A stretch of 64,000 nt of DNA from NCBI GenBank assembly GCA_003576685.1, contig QOZR01000005.1:124001-188000 (forward strand), given 5' to 3'. The stretch comes from Virgifigura deserti. Lineage in GTDB: Bacteria > Pseudomonadota > Alphaproteobacteria > Dongiales > Dongiaceae. How positions within the stretch are numbered: position 1 is the first letter of the stretch; each line of letters opens with the position of its first letter. Both the position numbers and the translations under genes were made by a program. Positions 33,992 to 43,213 of this stretch are shown one piece after another. The notes under the pieces were generated by a model. The model was not told the DNA's origin. It worked only from the letters and a program-made list of their open reading frames with translations, and did no database searches.

Positions 33992-35437
33992 TCAGACATG
34001 GACCGACGGCCGGCGCTCCCGCCACGGCGCCGCCCGCTCGATCTGCCCGGCGAGCTGCAGCAGCAGACCATCGGCGCCATGTTTCGTAGCGAGCTGGATG
34101 CCGACCGGCAGGCCGGCGGGGTCGGTGGCGAGCGGCAGCGCGATCGCGGGCTGGCCGGTCACGTTGAAGAGGGCCGTGTAGGGGGAGAAGGTCAGCATGC
34201 GGGCGACGTGGGCGTCGACGTCGTCCGTGTCGGTGGGCAGGGCGCCGAAGGTCGGGGCCGGGCCGGCGAGGGCCGGGGTCAGCAGGACGTCCACCCCCTC
34301 GAAGAACGCGCCCATGCGCCGGGTCAGGCGATGCTTGAGGCGCTCGGCCGCGAGATAGTCGAGGGCCGAGAGCGTGCGGCCGCGCTCGGCCGCGGCCCAG
34401 ACGACCGGCTCGACCGAGTGCGCGTCCGGGGGCGCCGGAAGGTCGCGCGCCATCGCCGCGAAGTCGGCAGCCGTCTGGGCGCAGACCTGCGTGGCGTAGA
34501 TCCGGCGCGGCGCCAGCAGGTCGTCCTCGTCGAGCGGCAGCGCCGCCTCCTCGATCCGGTGGCCGAGGGACTCCAGCAGCTCGGCCGCGCGGGTCATGGC
34601 CTGGAGGCTGGCCGGGGCGACCGCGACGTCGCCGGGGCAGCGGGCGGAGAACGCGACGCGGAGGCGGCCGGGCTCCGTCTCCGTCAGGCGCTGGAACGAG
34701 TCGGGCCGCAATGGTGCCGCGTAGGGGGCGCCGGGGTCGGCGCCGAAGGCCGTATCGAGCGCGGCGGCGCTGTCGCGGACGGTGCGGCTGACGACATGCT
34801 CGGAGACGAGGCCGCCATAGATGTCGGCGGCGAACGGCCCCTCCGGCATCGCGCCGCGCGAGGGCTTGAGCCCCACGAGGCCGCAGCAGGCGGCCGGGAT
34901 GCGGATGGAGCCGGCCCCGTCCGTCGCGTGGGCGAGCGGCACCATGCCGGCCGCCACCGCGGCGGCGGACCCGCCGGACGAGCCGCCGGTCGAATGGCCC
35001 GGGTTCCAGGGGTTGCGCGCCGGGCCGAACAAGGCGGGCTCGGTCGTCACGTTGAAGCCGAACTCGGGCAGGTTCGTCTTGCCGAGCGTCACCAGCCCGG
35101 CCGCCTTGTAGCGCCGCGTGAGCTCGGCATCGGAGGCGGGCGGCGGGGCGTGGCGGGCGAGATAGCGGCTGGCCCCCGTCGTCGGCACGCCGGCATAGGC
35201 CGCGCCGATGTCCTTGAGCAGGAAGGGGACGCCGTAGAGCTGCGCGTCCTTATCCGCGCGGGCGAGGTCGGCGCGGCCCTCCTCGAACATCGGGCGGATC
35301 ACGGCGTTCAGCGCCGGGTTGAGCCGCTCGATCGCGGCGATCGCGGCTTCGGTCACTTCCTCCGCCGAGACCTCGCGGCGGCGGATGAGGTCGGCGAGGC
35401 CGACGGCGTCGGTCGCGGCGTAGTCCTTCGGGTCCAT
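33992..35437 (-). CDS. Amidase (amidase signature family)
   Basis: A 481-residue hydrolase with the Ser-cisSer-Lys triad visible: Lys75 in PFLLKDIG, the serines of [16 protein letters not shown] (residues 149-164), and Ser177 in [13 protein letters not shown]. Full length for the family, cytosolic, acting on amides such as indoleacetamide, acylamides or nylon-type oligomers; substrate unknown. ATG 35437 has GGAGGG eight bases upstream. A decayed paralogue of its 3' end lies at 32640-32960, with the NYN gene between. Confidence 0.9.
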   Translation of the reverse strand: MDPKDYAATDAVGLADLIRRREVSAEEVTEAAIAAIERLNPALNAVIRPMFEEGRADLARADKDAQLYGVPFLLKDIGAAYAGVPTTGASRYLARHAPPPASDAELTRRYKAAGLVTLGKTNLPEFGFNVTTEPALFGPARNPWNPGHSTGGSSGGSAAAVAAGMVPLAHATDGAGSIRIPAACCGLVGLKPSRGAMPEGPFAADIYGGLVSEHVVSRTVRDSAAALDTAFGADPGAPYAAPLRPDSFQRLTETEPGRLRVAFSARCPGDVAVAPASLQAMTRAAELLESLGHRIEEAALPLDEDDLLAPRRIYATQVCAQTAADFAAMARDLPAPPDAHSVEPVVWAAAERGRTLSALDYLAAERLKHRLTRRMGAFFEGVDVLLTPALAGPAPTFGALPTDTDDVDAHVARMLTFSPYTALFNVTGQPAIALPLATDPAGLPVGIQLATKHGADGLLLQLAGQIERAAPWRERRPSVHV

Positions 35438-35530
35438 TGCGGCCCTCCAATTTTCCTGGAAACTCAGACGGCTCCGGTGCAGCTGCTCGATATCATGCGC
35501 AGCGGCGGCCCAGGCCTGCGGCATCGGTAC

Positions 35531-35992
35531 TCAGGGCAGGCTCAGCAGCGGACCGTCTTTGCGCCGGCCCGATCCGGCATGCAGCCTCGAGACTGTCCCG
35601 CCGGGCTGAATCTCGGTAAGGATCGCCACAAAATCCCCGATCCTGAATTCCTCGCTCTTGGGCCACGAGTCCAGGAAAGCGGGCACGCCGTTTACCAGCC
35701 CGAGCTGATAGCTTTTGACGTGCCATTTCGCCCACTGGGAATCGCCGGCAAGAGCGACGAGCTTGCGCGCGTCTGCGCTGTCGAGCGCAATGCCGCGCAC
35801 ATGCAGATAGAATCCGTCTCCGAACGTTGTCTCGTAGACATCCTCATGCAGCACCGCCCACACGGTCAGGGTGCCGCCGGCTTCCCTGATGCGCGCGGCG
35901 ACGGCTTCGGCCATTGCGGGCGTGATCTCCGTATCGCCCTGGCGTCGTGGCGGACCGATGTGAAGGATGTTGCGCTCGTCGTGAACTGACAT
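35531..35992 (-). CDS. Hypothetical protein
   Basis: A 153-residue soluble protein starting MSVHDERNILHIGPPRRQGD. Visible segments include EITPAMAEAVAARIREAGG, FYLHVRGIALDSADARKLVAL and VNGVPAFLDSWPKSEEFRIGDFVAIL, suggesting a mixed alpha/beta fold. The frame is open back to 36043 but ATG 35992 is the better start. It lies between amidase and hydrolase genes on the same strand. I do not recognise the family. Confidence 0.6.
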   Translation of the reverse strand: MSVHDERNILHIGPPRRQGDTEITPAMAEAVAARIREAGGTLTVWAVLHEDVYETTFGDGFYLHVRGIALDSADARKLVALAGDSQWAKWHVKSYQLGLVNGVPAFLDSWPKSEEFRIGDFVAILTEIQPGGTVSRLHAGSGRRKDGPLLSLP

Positions 35993-36100
35993 GGGTGTTC
36001 TCGCGTGTCCGATTCGATGCCGGATCCTGCGGGATGCGGCCAAACCATGTCAATTCAGGCCTGCCCTTGGCGACGACCTGAGTGGTTGCCTTCCTTCCCG

Positions 36101-36967
36101 TCAGCGGGCGAGACCGTCCGCGAAGGCCGTGAGGTCGGCGGCGACGCGGGCAGGTTCCTCCCAATGCAGGCCGTGCCCCGCGCCGGGATAGACGGTGAGC
36201 CACGCGCCGGCGATCCCCGCCGCGAGGGCGTCCTGCGTCCGCCGCGGCAGAATCGAATCGTGACTGCCCCAGAGGATGAGGGTGGGCGCCGCGATCCGGC
36301 CGAGCGCGCCGGAGACGTCCTCGTCCATCTGGCCGGCGAGCGCCGCGCGCCAGACATGCGCCGGGACCTTCAGGCTCTCCGCCACGACCATGTCGAGGAA
36401 GGCCGGCGACACCGGCCGGGCAAGCGTGCTTTCCTGGAACTCGCGCACGAATTCCGGATCGACCGGATCGGTCAGCGTCGCGATGTCCGAGTTCCAGAGG
36501 TCTTCGATGACCGGGTTGCCGTTCAGCGTGGCGAAAGCGCCCAGCAACACGAGCCCGCGCGTGCGCCCGGGATTCTCGATCGCGAAGCGCTGGGCGACGA
36601 CGCTGCCCATGGAGTGGCCGGCGATGACGGCCTCCTCGATCCCGAGCGCATCCATGAAATCCTCGAGGTCGGCCGCGAGGACGCGCGGATGGTAGCCCGC
36701 CGCCGGACGGCCGGCATCGCCGTGGCCGCGCTGGGTGAGCGCGATGGCGCGGAACCGGGGCGGCAGATGGCCCAGCACGCGCGCGAAGGAGCGCCAGGAA
36801 TCGGTGTAGCCATGGAGGAACAGGACGGGCGGCCCCTCGGGATCGCCCTGCTCGACATAGGGGAGCGTCAGCCCGTGGGGCAGCGCGATGGTCTTGACGA
36901 CGGGCGCCGCATCAAGGGTCGGATGGGCGCGAGCACGAACGGCGGTGGCGGCGGTCTGGGCGGCCAT
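36101..36967 (-). CDS. Alpha/beta hydrolase
   Basis: A 288-residue hydrolase with FLHGYTDSWRSF, the elbow AGHSMGSVV with Ser119, acid in WGSHDSILP and histidine in PGAGHGLHWEEP. It resembles the epoxide hydrolase/haloalkane-dehalogenase-like branch, with a short cap near residues 135-200. Substrate unknown. Alanine-rich residues 1-20 may be cytosolic linker rather than a signal peptide. Confidence 0.87.
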   Translation of the reverse strand: MAAQTAATAVRARAHPTLDAAPVVKTIALPHGLTLPYVEQGDPEGPPVLFLHGYTDSWRSFARVLGHLPPRFRAIALTQRGHGDAGRPAAGYHPRVLAADLEDFMDALGIEEAVIAGHSMGSVVAQRFAIENPGRTRGLVLLGAFATLNGNPVIEDLWNSDIATLTDPVDPEFVREFQESTLARPVSPAFLDMVVAESLKVPAHVWRAALAGQMDEDVSGALGRIAAPTLILWGSHDSILPRRTQDALAAGIAGAWLTVYPGAGHGLHWEEPARVAADLTAFADGLAR

Positions 36968-37072
36968 GGGTGATCCTCCGCATCGAAGTTCAAGTTTTGC
37001 GGACGGGATCTTGCACCGGGCGCGCGGGCCGGCGCAGTGACGCTGTTCACAACGCCGGCGGCCGCCCTCGCC

Positions 37073-38578
37073 TCAACCCGCGTCGAAGACGATGCCCTGC
37101 GCCAGCGGCAGCGCGTTCGAGTAGTTGACCGTGTTGGTCGCGCGGCGCATGTAGCTCTTCCAGGCGTCGGAGCCGGATTCGCGGCCGCCGCCGGTCTCCT
37201 TCTCGCCGCCGAAGGCGCCGCCGATCTCGGCCCCGCTCGGGCCGATATTGACGTTGGCGATGCCGCAGTCGCTGCCGCGGGCGGAGAGGAAGACGTCGGC
37301 CTCGCGCAGGTCGGTGGTGAAGATGCAGGAGGAAAGTCCCTGCGGCACGTCGTTGTGGAGCGCGATCGCGTCGTCGAAGTCCTTGTACTTCATGACATAG
37401 AGGATCGGCGCGAAGGTCTCCTCGCGCACCACGTCGGTCTGCGCCGGCATCTGGACGAGCGCCGGCTTGGCGTAGAAGGCGTCGGGGAACTCGTTCGACA
37501 TCACGCGGCCGCCGCCATGGACCTTGCCGCCGTCCGCCGCCGCGCGCTTCAGCGCCCGCTCCATGCCCTCGAACGCGGCGCCGTCGATCAGCGGGCCGAC
37601 GAGGGTTCCGGGCTCCAGCGGGTTGCCGATGCGGATGCCGCCATAGGCCTTCTTCAGGCGCGGCAGCAGCTTGTCCTCGATGGTCTCATGGACGAACAGG
37701 CGGCGCAGCGTCGTGCAGCGCTGGCCGGCGGTGCCGACCGCGCTGAACAGGATCGCGCGGGCCGCGAGGTCGAGGTCGGCCGAGGGCGCGACGATCATCC
37801 CGTTATTGCCGCCGAGTTCGAGCAGCACGCGGCCGAATCGGGACGCCACGCGCGGCCCCACCTCGCGGCCCATACGGGTGCTGCCAGTCGCGCTGACCAG
37901 CGCGACGCGCGGGTCGTCGATCAGCCGCTCGCCCGCCTCGCGCCCGCCGATCACGACTTCCAGCAGGCCCTTCGGCACGCCGCCGAAGCGCTTGGCCGCG
38001 CGGGCGAAGATCTTCTGGCAGGCGAGCGCGGTCAGCGGCGTCTTCTCCGACGGCTTCCAGACGACAGGGTCGCCGCAGACGATGGCGAGCGCGGTGTTCC
38101 ACGACCAGACCGCGACCGGGAAGTTGAAGGCGGTAATGACGCCGACGACGCCGAGCGGATGCCAGGTCTCGGCCATCCGGTGGCCCGGCCGCTCCGAGGC
38201 GATGGTGAGGCCGTAGAGCTGCCGCGACAGGCCGGCGGCGAAGTCGCAGATGTCGATCATCTCCTGGACTTCGCCCTTGCCCTCCTCGAGGATCTTGCCG
38301 TTTTCGATCGCGACCAGCTCGCCGAGCGCCGCCTTGCTCGCCCGCAGCTCCTCGCCGAGCAGGCGGATCAGCTCGCCGCGCCGCGGCGCCGGCACCTCGC
38401 GCCATTCGCGGAAGGCCGCCGCCGCGCGATCGATCTTCTTCGCGACCTTGGCCGGGCCGTCGGTCTTCAGCCGCGCGATCTCGCCGCCATCGATCGGCGA
38501 GTGCACGGCGAGATCGCCGGCCTTGAGGTCGGCCGCGTCGAGGCCGAGGGCGTTCAGGAGCTGCTTCTTCAGTTTCAT
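37073..38578 (-). CDS. Aldehyde dehydrogenase, ALDH7/alpha-aminoadipic semialdehyde type (AmaB-like)
   Basis: A 501-residue NAD-dependent dehydrogenase with GVVGVITAFNFPVAVWSWN, cofactor motif ATGSTRMG, ELGGNNGMIV with the general-base glutamate, and the nucleophile Cys288 in GTAGQRCTTLRR. The asparagine pair in ELGGNN and the tail FGGEKETGGGRESGSDAWK are typical of ALDH7 (antiquitin/AmaB), which oxidises 2-aminoadipate semialdehyde in lysine breakdown. No lysine-catabolic neighbours are present. Confidence 0.88.
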   Translation of the reverse strand: MKLKKQLLNALGLDAADLKAGDLAVHSPIDGGEIARLKTDGPAKVAKKIDRAAAAFREWREVPAPRRGELIRLLGEELRASKAALGELVAIENGKILEEGKGEVQEMIDICDFAAGLSRQLYGLTIASERPGHRMAETWHPLGVVGVITAFNFPVAVWSWNTALAIVCGDPVVWKPSEKTPLTALACQKIFARAAKRFGGVPKGLLEVVIGGREAGERLIDDPRVALVSATGSTRMGREVGPRVASRFGRVLLELGGNNGMIVAPSADLDLAARAILFSAVGTAGQRCTTLRRLFVHETIEDKLLPRLKKAYGGIRIGNPLEPGTLVGPLIDGAAFEGMERALKRAAADGGKVHGGGRVMSNEFPDAFYAKPALVQMPAQTDVVREETFAPILYVMKYKDFDDAIALHNDVPQGLSSCIFTTDLREADVFLSARGSDCGIANVNIGPSGAEIGGAFGGEKETGGGRESGSDAWKSYMRRATNTVNYSNALPLAQGIVFDAG

Positions 38579-38660
38579 CGGGATTCCCCTGCCGTGGTTC
38601 CGGCATCGGTCATGTCACGGTGTCCCGCGCAAATCAAGCCCGTGCCCCTCCCCGAGCCTC

Positions 38661-38718
38661 GCCCTTCGACTGCGCTCAGGGTGAGGCCCTCATGCTGAGG
38701 TTGTCGAAGCATGAGGGC
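38661..38718. repeat. Dispersed CCTTCGAC..CTCAGGG palindromic repeat, copy 1
   Basis: The segment contains CCCTTCGAC, CTCAGGGTGAGG and a perfect inverted pair GCCCTCATGC (38686-38695)/GCATGAGGGC (38709-38718). A related copy is at 59597-59645. It lies between the ALDH gene and the RND pump and belongs to a widespread class of intergenic repeats. Confidence 0.6.
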
Positions 38719-38726
38719 CGACAGGT

Positions 38727-41700
38727 TTACTCCGCCGCCCGCTTACGCTCGAACTCCGCGGCGGCGACCGGCTCGGGCGCGCGGGTGCGGCTGAGCAGGG
38801 TGTAGGCGGTGGGGACGACGAAGAGGGTGAAGATCGTGCCGACGGTGATGCCGCCGACGATCACCCAGCCGATCTGCTGCCGGCTCTCGGCGCCGGCGCC
38901 GGAGGCGAGCGCCAGCGGCACCGCGCCGAACACCATGGCGCCGGTCGTCATCAGGATCGGCCGCAGCCGGAGCGCCGCCGCCTCGACCACCGCCTCGCGC
39001 ACGCCGCGGCCCTGGGCCTGGAGCTGGTTGGCGAACTCGACGATCAGGATGCCGTGCTTGCTGATGAGCCCGATCAGGGTGACGAGGCCGATCTGGCTGT
39101 AGATGTTCAGCGTCCCGCCGGTGAGATAGAGCGCCAGCAGCGCGCCGGCCATCGAGAGCGGCACGGTCAGCATGATGATGAGGGGGTCGATGAAGCTCTC
39201 GAACTGCGCGGCGAGCACCAGGAAGATGAAGCCCAGCGCGAGCAGGAAGATGAAATAGAGGCTGGACCCCGACTCCTTGAACTCGCGCGATTGGCCCGCA
39301 TAGTCGGTCTGGACGCTCCCCGGAAGCACGCGGGCCGCCGCATCCTCCATGAAGGCGAGCCCCTCGCCCAGCGAATAGCCGGGGGCGAGACTGGCCGAGA
39401 TCGTCGCCGAGCGGAGCTGATTGAAGCGGTTGAGCTCCTTCGGCGCGACCGTCTCGCTGAAGGTCACGATATTCGAGAGCGGGATCATCGCGCCGTCCCG
39501 GCCGCGGACATAGATCGAGTTGAGCACGTCCGGGGTGCGGCGGTTCTCCTCGCCGACTTGGACGATGACGTCATACTGCTCGCCGTTTCGCTCGAACCGC
39601 GTCACCTGCCGGCCGCCGAGGAGGCTTTCGAGCGTCCGCCCGACGGTCTCCACCCCGGCGCCCACATCGGCCACCTTCTCGCGGTCGAGGTCGATGTCGA
39701 GCTGCGGCTTGTTGAGTCGCAGATCGCTGTCGACGTTCAGGAGGCCGGGATTCTTGAGCGCCTCCGCCGTCAGCCGGTCGACATAGTCCTGCAGTTCGCG
39801 GTAGGTGCCCGAGGTCTGGATGACGAACTCGATGGGGCTCGAGCGCGCACTCTGGCCGAGCGACGGCGGGTTGTTCGGGAAGGCCAGGATGCCGGGGATG
39901 CGGAACATCTTCGGCTGCAGCTCGGCGACGATCTCCTGCTGCTTGCGCTCGCGCTCCTCCCACGGGTCGAGGCCGGCGAAGGCGATCACCTGCGTCACCT
40001 CGGGGAAGCCGGTGATGACGAAATAGCGGGCGATCTCCGGCACGGTCTCGAAGATCTTCTCGAACTCGCGCGCATAGCGGCTGGTGAAGTCGATCGTCGC
40101 GCCCTCCGGCCCGACGCCGATACCGACCACGACGCCGCGGTCCTCCGTCGGCGTCAGCTCCGACTTCAGGTTGGTGAACAGGAAATAGCCGCCGCCGGCC
40201 ACCGCCAGGCCGACGAGGACGACCAGCGGCCGCAGCCGGAGCGAGCCTTCAAGCAGGCGCCGATAGCCGCGGTTGAGGCCGAGCAGCCCGCGCTCGAGCG
40301 CGTTGTAGATCCGCCCATGGCTCCGCTCGTGCCGCATCAGCTTCGAGCACATCATCGGCGTCAGGGTGATCGCGACGAAGCCGGACACCAGCACGGCGCC
40401 GGCGAGGGTGAGCGCGAACTCGGTGAAGAGCTTTCCGGTCCGGCCCGCGGCGAAGGCGACCGGCGCATAGACCGCCGCCAGGGTGAGCGTCATGGCGATG
40501 ACGGCGGTGGAGATCTCGCCGATCCCCGTGATCGCGGCGCGCACCGGCGCCATGCCCTCCTCGATATGGCGGTGGATGTTCTCGAGCACGACGATCGCGT
40601 CGTCGACCACCAGTCCGATCGCGAGCACCATGGCGAGCAGCGTCAGGGTATTGACCGAGAATCCCAGCGCATACATCAGCGTGAAGGCGCCGATCAGAGA
40701 CACCGGAATCGTCACCAGCGGGATCAGGGTGGCCCGCAGGGTGCGCAGGAAGAAAAAGATCACGAGGACGACCAGCACCACCGCCTCGGCGATCGTCGTG
40801 AAGACCGCCTCGATCGAGCGGTCGATGAAGACCGACGAATCGTAGGCGATGGCGACGTTCATCCCCTGCGGAAGCTCCTCGACGATCTGCGGCAACGCCT
40901 CGCGGACGGCGGTCGACACGTCCAGGGGGTTCGCCGTCGCCTGCTTCACGACGCCGAGCGCGATGGCGCTCTCGCCGTTGAAGCGCGTCGTCCGCCGCTC
41001 CTCCGCCGCCCCGACCTCGACCTGCGCCACATCGCCGAGGCGGACCGGGAACCCGTTCGCATCCTTGACGACGATCCGCTCGAACTCCTCCGGCGTCTGC
41101 AAATCGGTCTGGGAGAGAACGGTGAACTCGCGGTCGAGGCTTTCGATCCGCCCCGACGGCACCTCGACGTTCTGCGCCCTAAGCGCGTTCTCGACGTCCT
41201 GGATCGTCAGATCGTAGGCGGCAAGGCGGAAGCGGTCGATCCAGATCCGCATCGCATAGCGCCGCTCGCCGAAGATCCGAACCTCGGCCACGCCCGGCAG
41301 GTTCTGGAGCCGGTCCTTCACATAGCGGTCGGCGAAGTCGGTGATCTCCAGCGGCGGATGCCGATCGCTCGTGAAGGCGAGATAGATGACCGCCTGGGCA
41401 TCCGCCTCGACCTTGGCGATGACCGGCTCGTCGATCTCGTCGGGCAACTGTCCGCGCACGCGGCCGACACGGTCGCGGACATCGCTCGCCGCGACGTCGG
41501 GATCGGTCGCGAGCGTGAAGCGGATGCTGATGTCGCTCCGCTCGGCGCGGCTGGTCGAGCTGATCGTCTCGATGCCCTCGATGCCGGCGACCGAGTTTTC
41601 GATCACCTGCGTCACCTGCGTCTCGATGATCTCGGCGCTGGCGCCGGGATAGTCGGTCCGGACCGAGACGATCGGCTCGTCGATGTTCGGATATTCGCGG

Positions 41701-41801
41701 ACCGTCAGCTGCTGGAACGACACCAGCCCGATGAGTATGATCATCAGGCTGACGACGGTCGAGAAGACCGGGCGGCGGACGAAGAACTCGAAAACCGGCA
41801 T
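38727..41801 (-). CDS. RND efflux transporter permease (HAE1/AcrB-type)
   Basis: A 1024-residue inner-membrane proton antiporter, normal length for the HAE1 family. It opens MPVFEFFVRRPVFSTVVSLMIIL. TM4 carries the proton-relay pair GLVVDDAIVVLENIHRH; SYPGASAEI-type porter motifs appear near residue 50; and the second TM block ends MTTGAMVFGAVPLALASGAGAESRQ and FVVPTAYTLL. The adaptor gene ends one base upstream, so they are co-transcribed. No outer-membrane factor gene is adjacent. Substrates (drugs, dyes, solvents) cannot be told from sequence. Confidence 0.94.
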   Translation of the reverse strand: MPVFEFFVRRPVFSTVVSLMIILIGLVSFQQLTVREYPNIDEPIVSVRTDYPGASAEIIETQVTQVIENSVAGIEGIETISSTSRAERSDISIRFTLATDPDVAASDVRDRVGRVRGQLPDEIDEPVIAKVEADAQAVIYLAFTSDRHPPLEITDFADRYVKDRLQNLPGVAEVRIFGERRYAMRIWIDRFRLAAYDLTIQDVENALRAQNVEVPSGRIESLDREFTVLSQTDLQTPEEFERIVVKDANGFPVRLGDVAQVEVGAAEERRTTRFNGESAIALGVVKQATANPLDVSTAVREALPQIVEELPQGMNVAIAYDSSVFIDRSIEAVFTTIAEAVVLVVLVIFFFLRTLRATLIPLVTIPVSLIGAFTLMYALGFSVNTLTLLAMVLAIGLVVDDAIVVLENIHRHIEEGMAPVRAAITGIGEISTAVIAMTLTLAAVYAPVAFAAGRTGKLFTEFALTLAGAVLVSGFVAITLTPMMCSKLMRHERSHGRIYNALERGLLGLNRGYRRLLEGSLRLRPLVVLVGLAVAGGGYFLFTNLKSELTPTEDRGVVVGIGVGPEGATIDFTSRYAREFEKIFETVPEIARYFVITGFPEVTQVIAFAGLDPWEERERKQQEIVAELQPKMFRIPGILAFPNNPPSLGQSARSSPIEFVIQTSGTYRELQDYVDRLTAEALKNPGLLNVDSDLRLNKPQLDIDLDREKVADVGAGVETVGRTLESLLGGRQVTRFERNGEQYDVIVQVGEENRRTPDVLNSIYVRGRDGAMIPLSNIVTFSETVAPKELNRFNQLRSATISASLAPGYSLGEGLAFMEDAAARVLPGSVQTDYAGQSREFKESGSSLYFIFLLALGFIFLVLAAQFESFIDPLIIMLTVPLSMAGALLALYLTGGTLNIYSQIGLVTLIGLISKHGILIVEFANQLQAQGRGVREAVVEAAALRLRPILMTTGAMVFGAVPLALASGAGAESRQQIGWVIVGGITVGTIFTLFVVPTAYTLLSRTRAPEPVAAAEFERKRAAE

Positions 41802-41802
41802 C

Positions 41803-42960
41803 CTACGCTCCGGCGACGGGCTCGACAGGTTCGACGACGTCCACCGGGGCGCCGTCGCGGAGTCGCTGCTGGCCCGCCGTCACGACCACGGCATCGGGCC
41901 CGAGCCCCTCAAGAATCTCGACCTGCCCGGGCAGCCGCCGTCCGACCTCGACCTTGGTCAGCAGCGCCTTGTTGTCCTCGATGCGATAGACGAACTTGCC
42001 GTCCTGCTGCGGGACCAGGGCCGCTTCCGGCACGAGGACGGCGTTCTCGCGCTGCTCGACGATGATCGAAACGCGGGCGAACAGGCCGGGCGACAGCCGA
42101 CCCTCGGGGTTCGGGATGCGCGCGCGCAGGCGGATGGCCCGCCCGCTCACATCGACCTGCGGGTCGATCGCATAGATCTGCCCCCTGAAGATCTCGCCGG
42201 GCAGCGCGTCCACGGTCACGTCGATCTTCTGGCCGACCCGGACGTTCGGAAGGAAAACCTCGGCGACGCGGAAATCGACTTTCAGCGGGTCGATCTGCTC
42301 GATATTCACGATCCGGTCGCCCGGCCGGACATAGGCGCCGACGCTGACGCTGCGCAGACCGAGAACGCCCTCGAACGGCGCCCTGATCGATGCGTTCTCT
42401 AGCCGGACCTCCGCCAAGATCAGATTGGCCCGATCCGTTTGCATCTGGGCCAGCGCCTCGTCCCGCGCCCGCACCGTTCCGGTGCCCTGGTTGGCCAGGG
42501 TGTTCGCCCGCTCGTAATTCGCTTCGCTCAGGATCAGGTTGGCGCGCGCCTGGGCAAGCTCGGCCTCGAGGATCTCGGTATCCAGCCGGACCAGGACCTT
42601 ACCCTTCTCGACCGCTTCGCCCTCGCGAAACAGGATCTCCGCGATCCGGCCGTCGATCTCCGGCCCGAGCACCACGGACTCGTTCGATTGCAGGGTGCCC
42701 ACGGCCTCGATTTCGGCGGTCACCGTGTCGACCTGGACGGGCGCCGCCTCGACCGGCATCGCCGGCTCGGCAGCCGGAGCGGCGGCAGCGCCGTTCCCGG
42801 AGTCGCTCTCTGGGCCTGCAGCCGGGGCAACAGACAAGTCCGGCGCGGCGGTCTCGGTCGAAGCCGACCGCTCGGAAAAATTGTCGTACAAGACGGCGCC
42901 GACGCCCACCAGGGCGGCAATCCCCACCGCAACGGCGCCGTATCCAATGCCCCTGTTCAT
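41803..42960 (-). CDS. RND efflux periplasmic adaptor subunit (membrane fusion protein)
   Basis: A 385-residue protein anchored by an N-terminal helix (YGAVAVGIAALVGVGAVL). An acidic linker follows, then the lipoyl half-motif (VVLGPEIDGRIAEILFREGEAV), a coiled-coil hairpin near residues 150-195, the beta-barrel with IRAPFEGVLGLRSVSVG, and a membrane-proximal domain. It links the inner-membrane pump to an outer-membrane channel. The stop is one base from the permease ATG. Confidence 0.92.
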   Translation of the reverse strand: MNRGIGYGAVAVGIAALVGVGAVLYDNFSERSASTETAAPDLSVAPAAGPESDSGNGAAAAPAAEPAMPVEAAPVQVDTVTAEIEAVGTLQSNESVVLGPEIDGRIAEILFREGEAVEKGKVLVRLDTEILEAELAQARANLILSEANYERANTLANQGTGTVRARDEALAQMQTDRANLILAEVRLENASIRAPFEGVLGLRSVSVGAYVRPGDRIVNIEQIDPLKVDFRVAEVFLPNVRVGQKIDVTVDALPGEIFRGQIYAIDPQVDVSGRAIRLRARIPNPEGRLSPGLFARVSIIVEQRENAVLVPEAALVPQQDGKFVYRIEDNKALLTKVEVGRRLPGQVEILEGLGPDAVVVTAGQQRLRDGAPVDVVEPVEPVAGA

Positions 42961-43021
42961 GGTCGGCTTGTTGTCCTGACTTAAAAATAGACTAGACGGT
43001 ACAGTTCAGAAATGCCGCTCA

Positions 43022-43188
43022 ACCTATGTTGCGGAGCTCGGCATCGTCAAGCAGGGCCACCAAGGCGGCAAGCCGCTTCACATAGCAAAGAAACACCCTT
43101 CAACGCCATCATCGAAGAGAACAGCCGGCCTCCGAAACCGGCCCGCGAAGTCTATCAGGCCGGACCGGCACGTGCCGTAGAATACTGA
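43022..43188 (+). pseudogene. Possible decayed gene 3' end
   Basis: Protein-like coding is visible in two adjoining frames: VAELGIVKQGHQGGKPLHIA (from 43028) and then, after one apparent missing base near 43098, NAIIEENSRPPKPAREVYQA running to a TGA at 43186-43188. The text looks like a C-terminal remnant but I cannot name its family. The rest of the 42961-43213 gap shows nothing else. Confidence 0.3.
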
Positions 43189-43213
43189 ACCGCTATTTAG
43201 GGTGCCAGCCGGT

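Noticed and set aside
33998..35989. 663-codon forward open frame
   Set aside because: Antisense to the amidase and the neighbouring hypothetical gene; no protein family features.
39054..42065. 1003-codon forward open frame
   Set aside because: It lies wholly antisense to the RND permease and adaptor and shows only repetitive acidic/arginine text.
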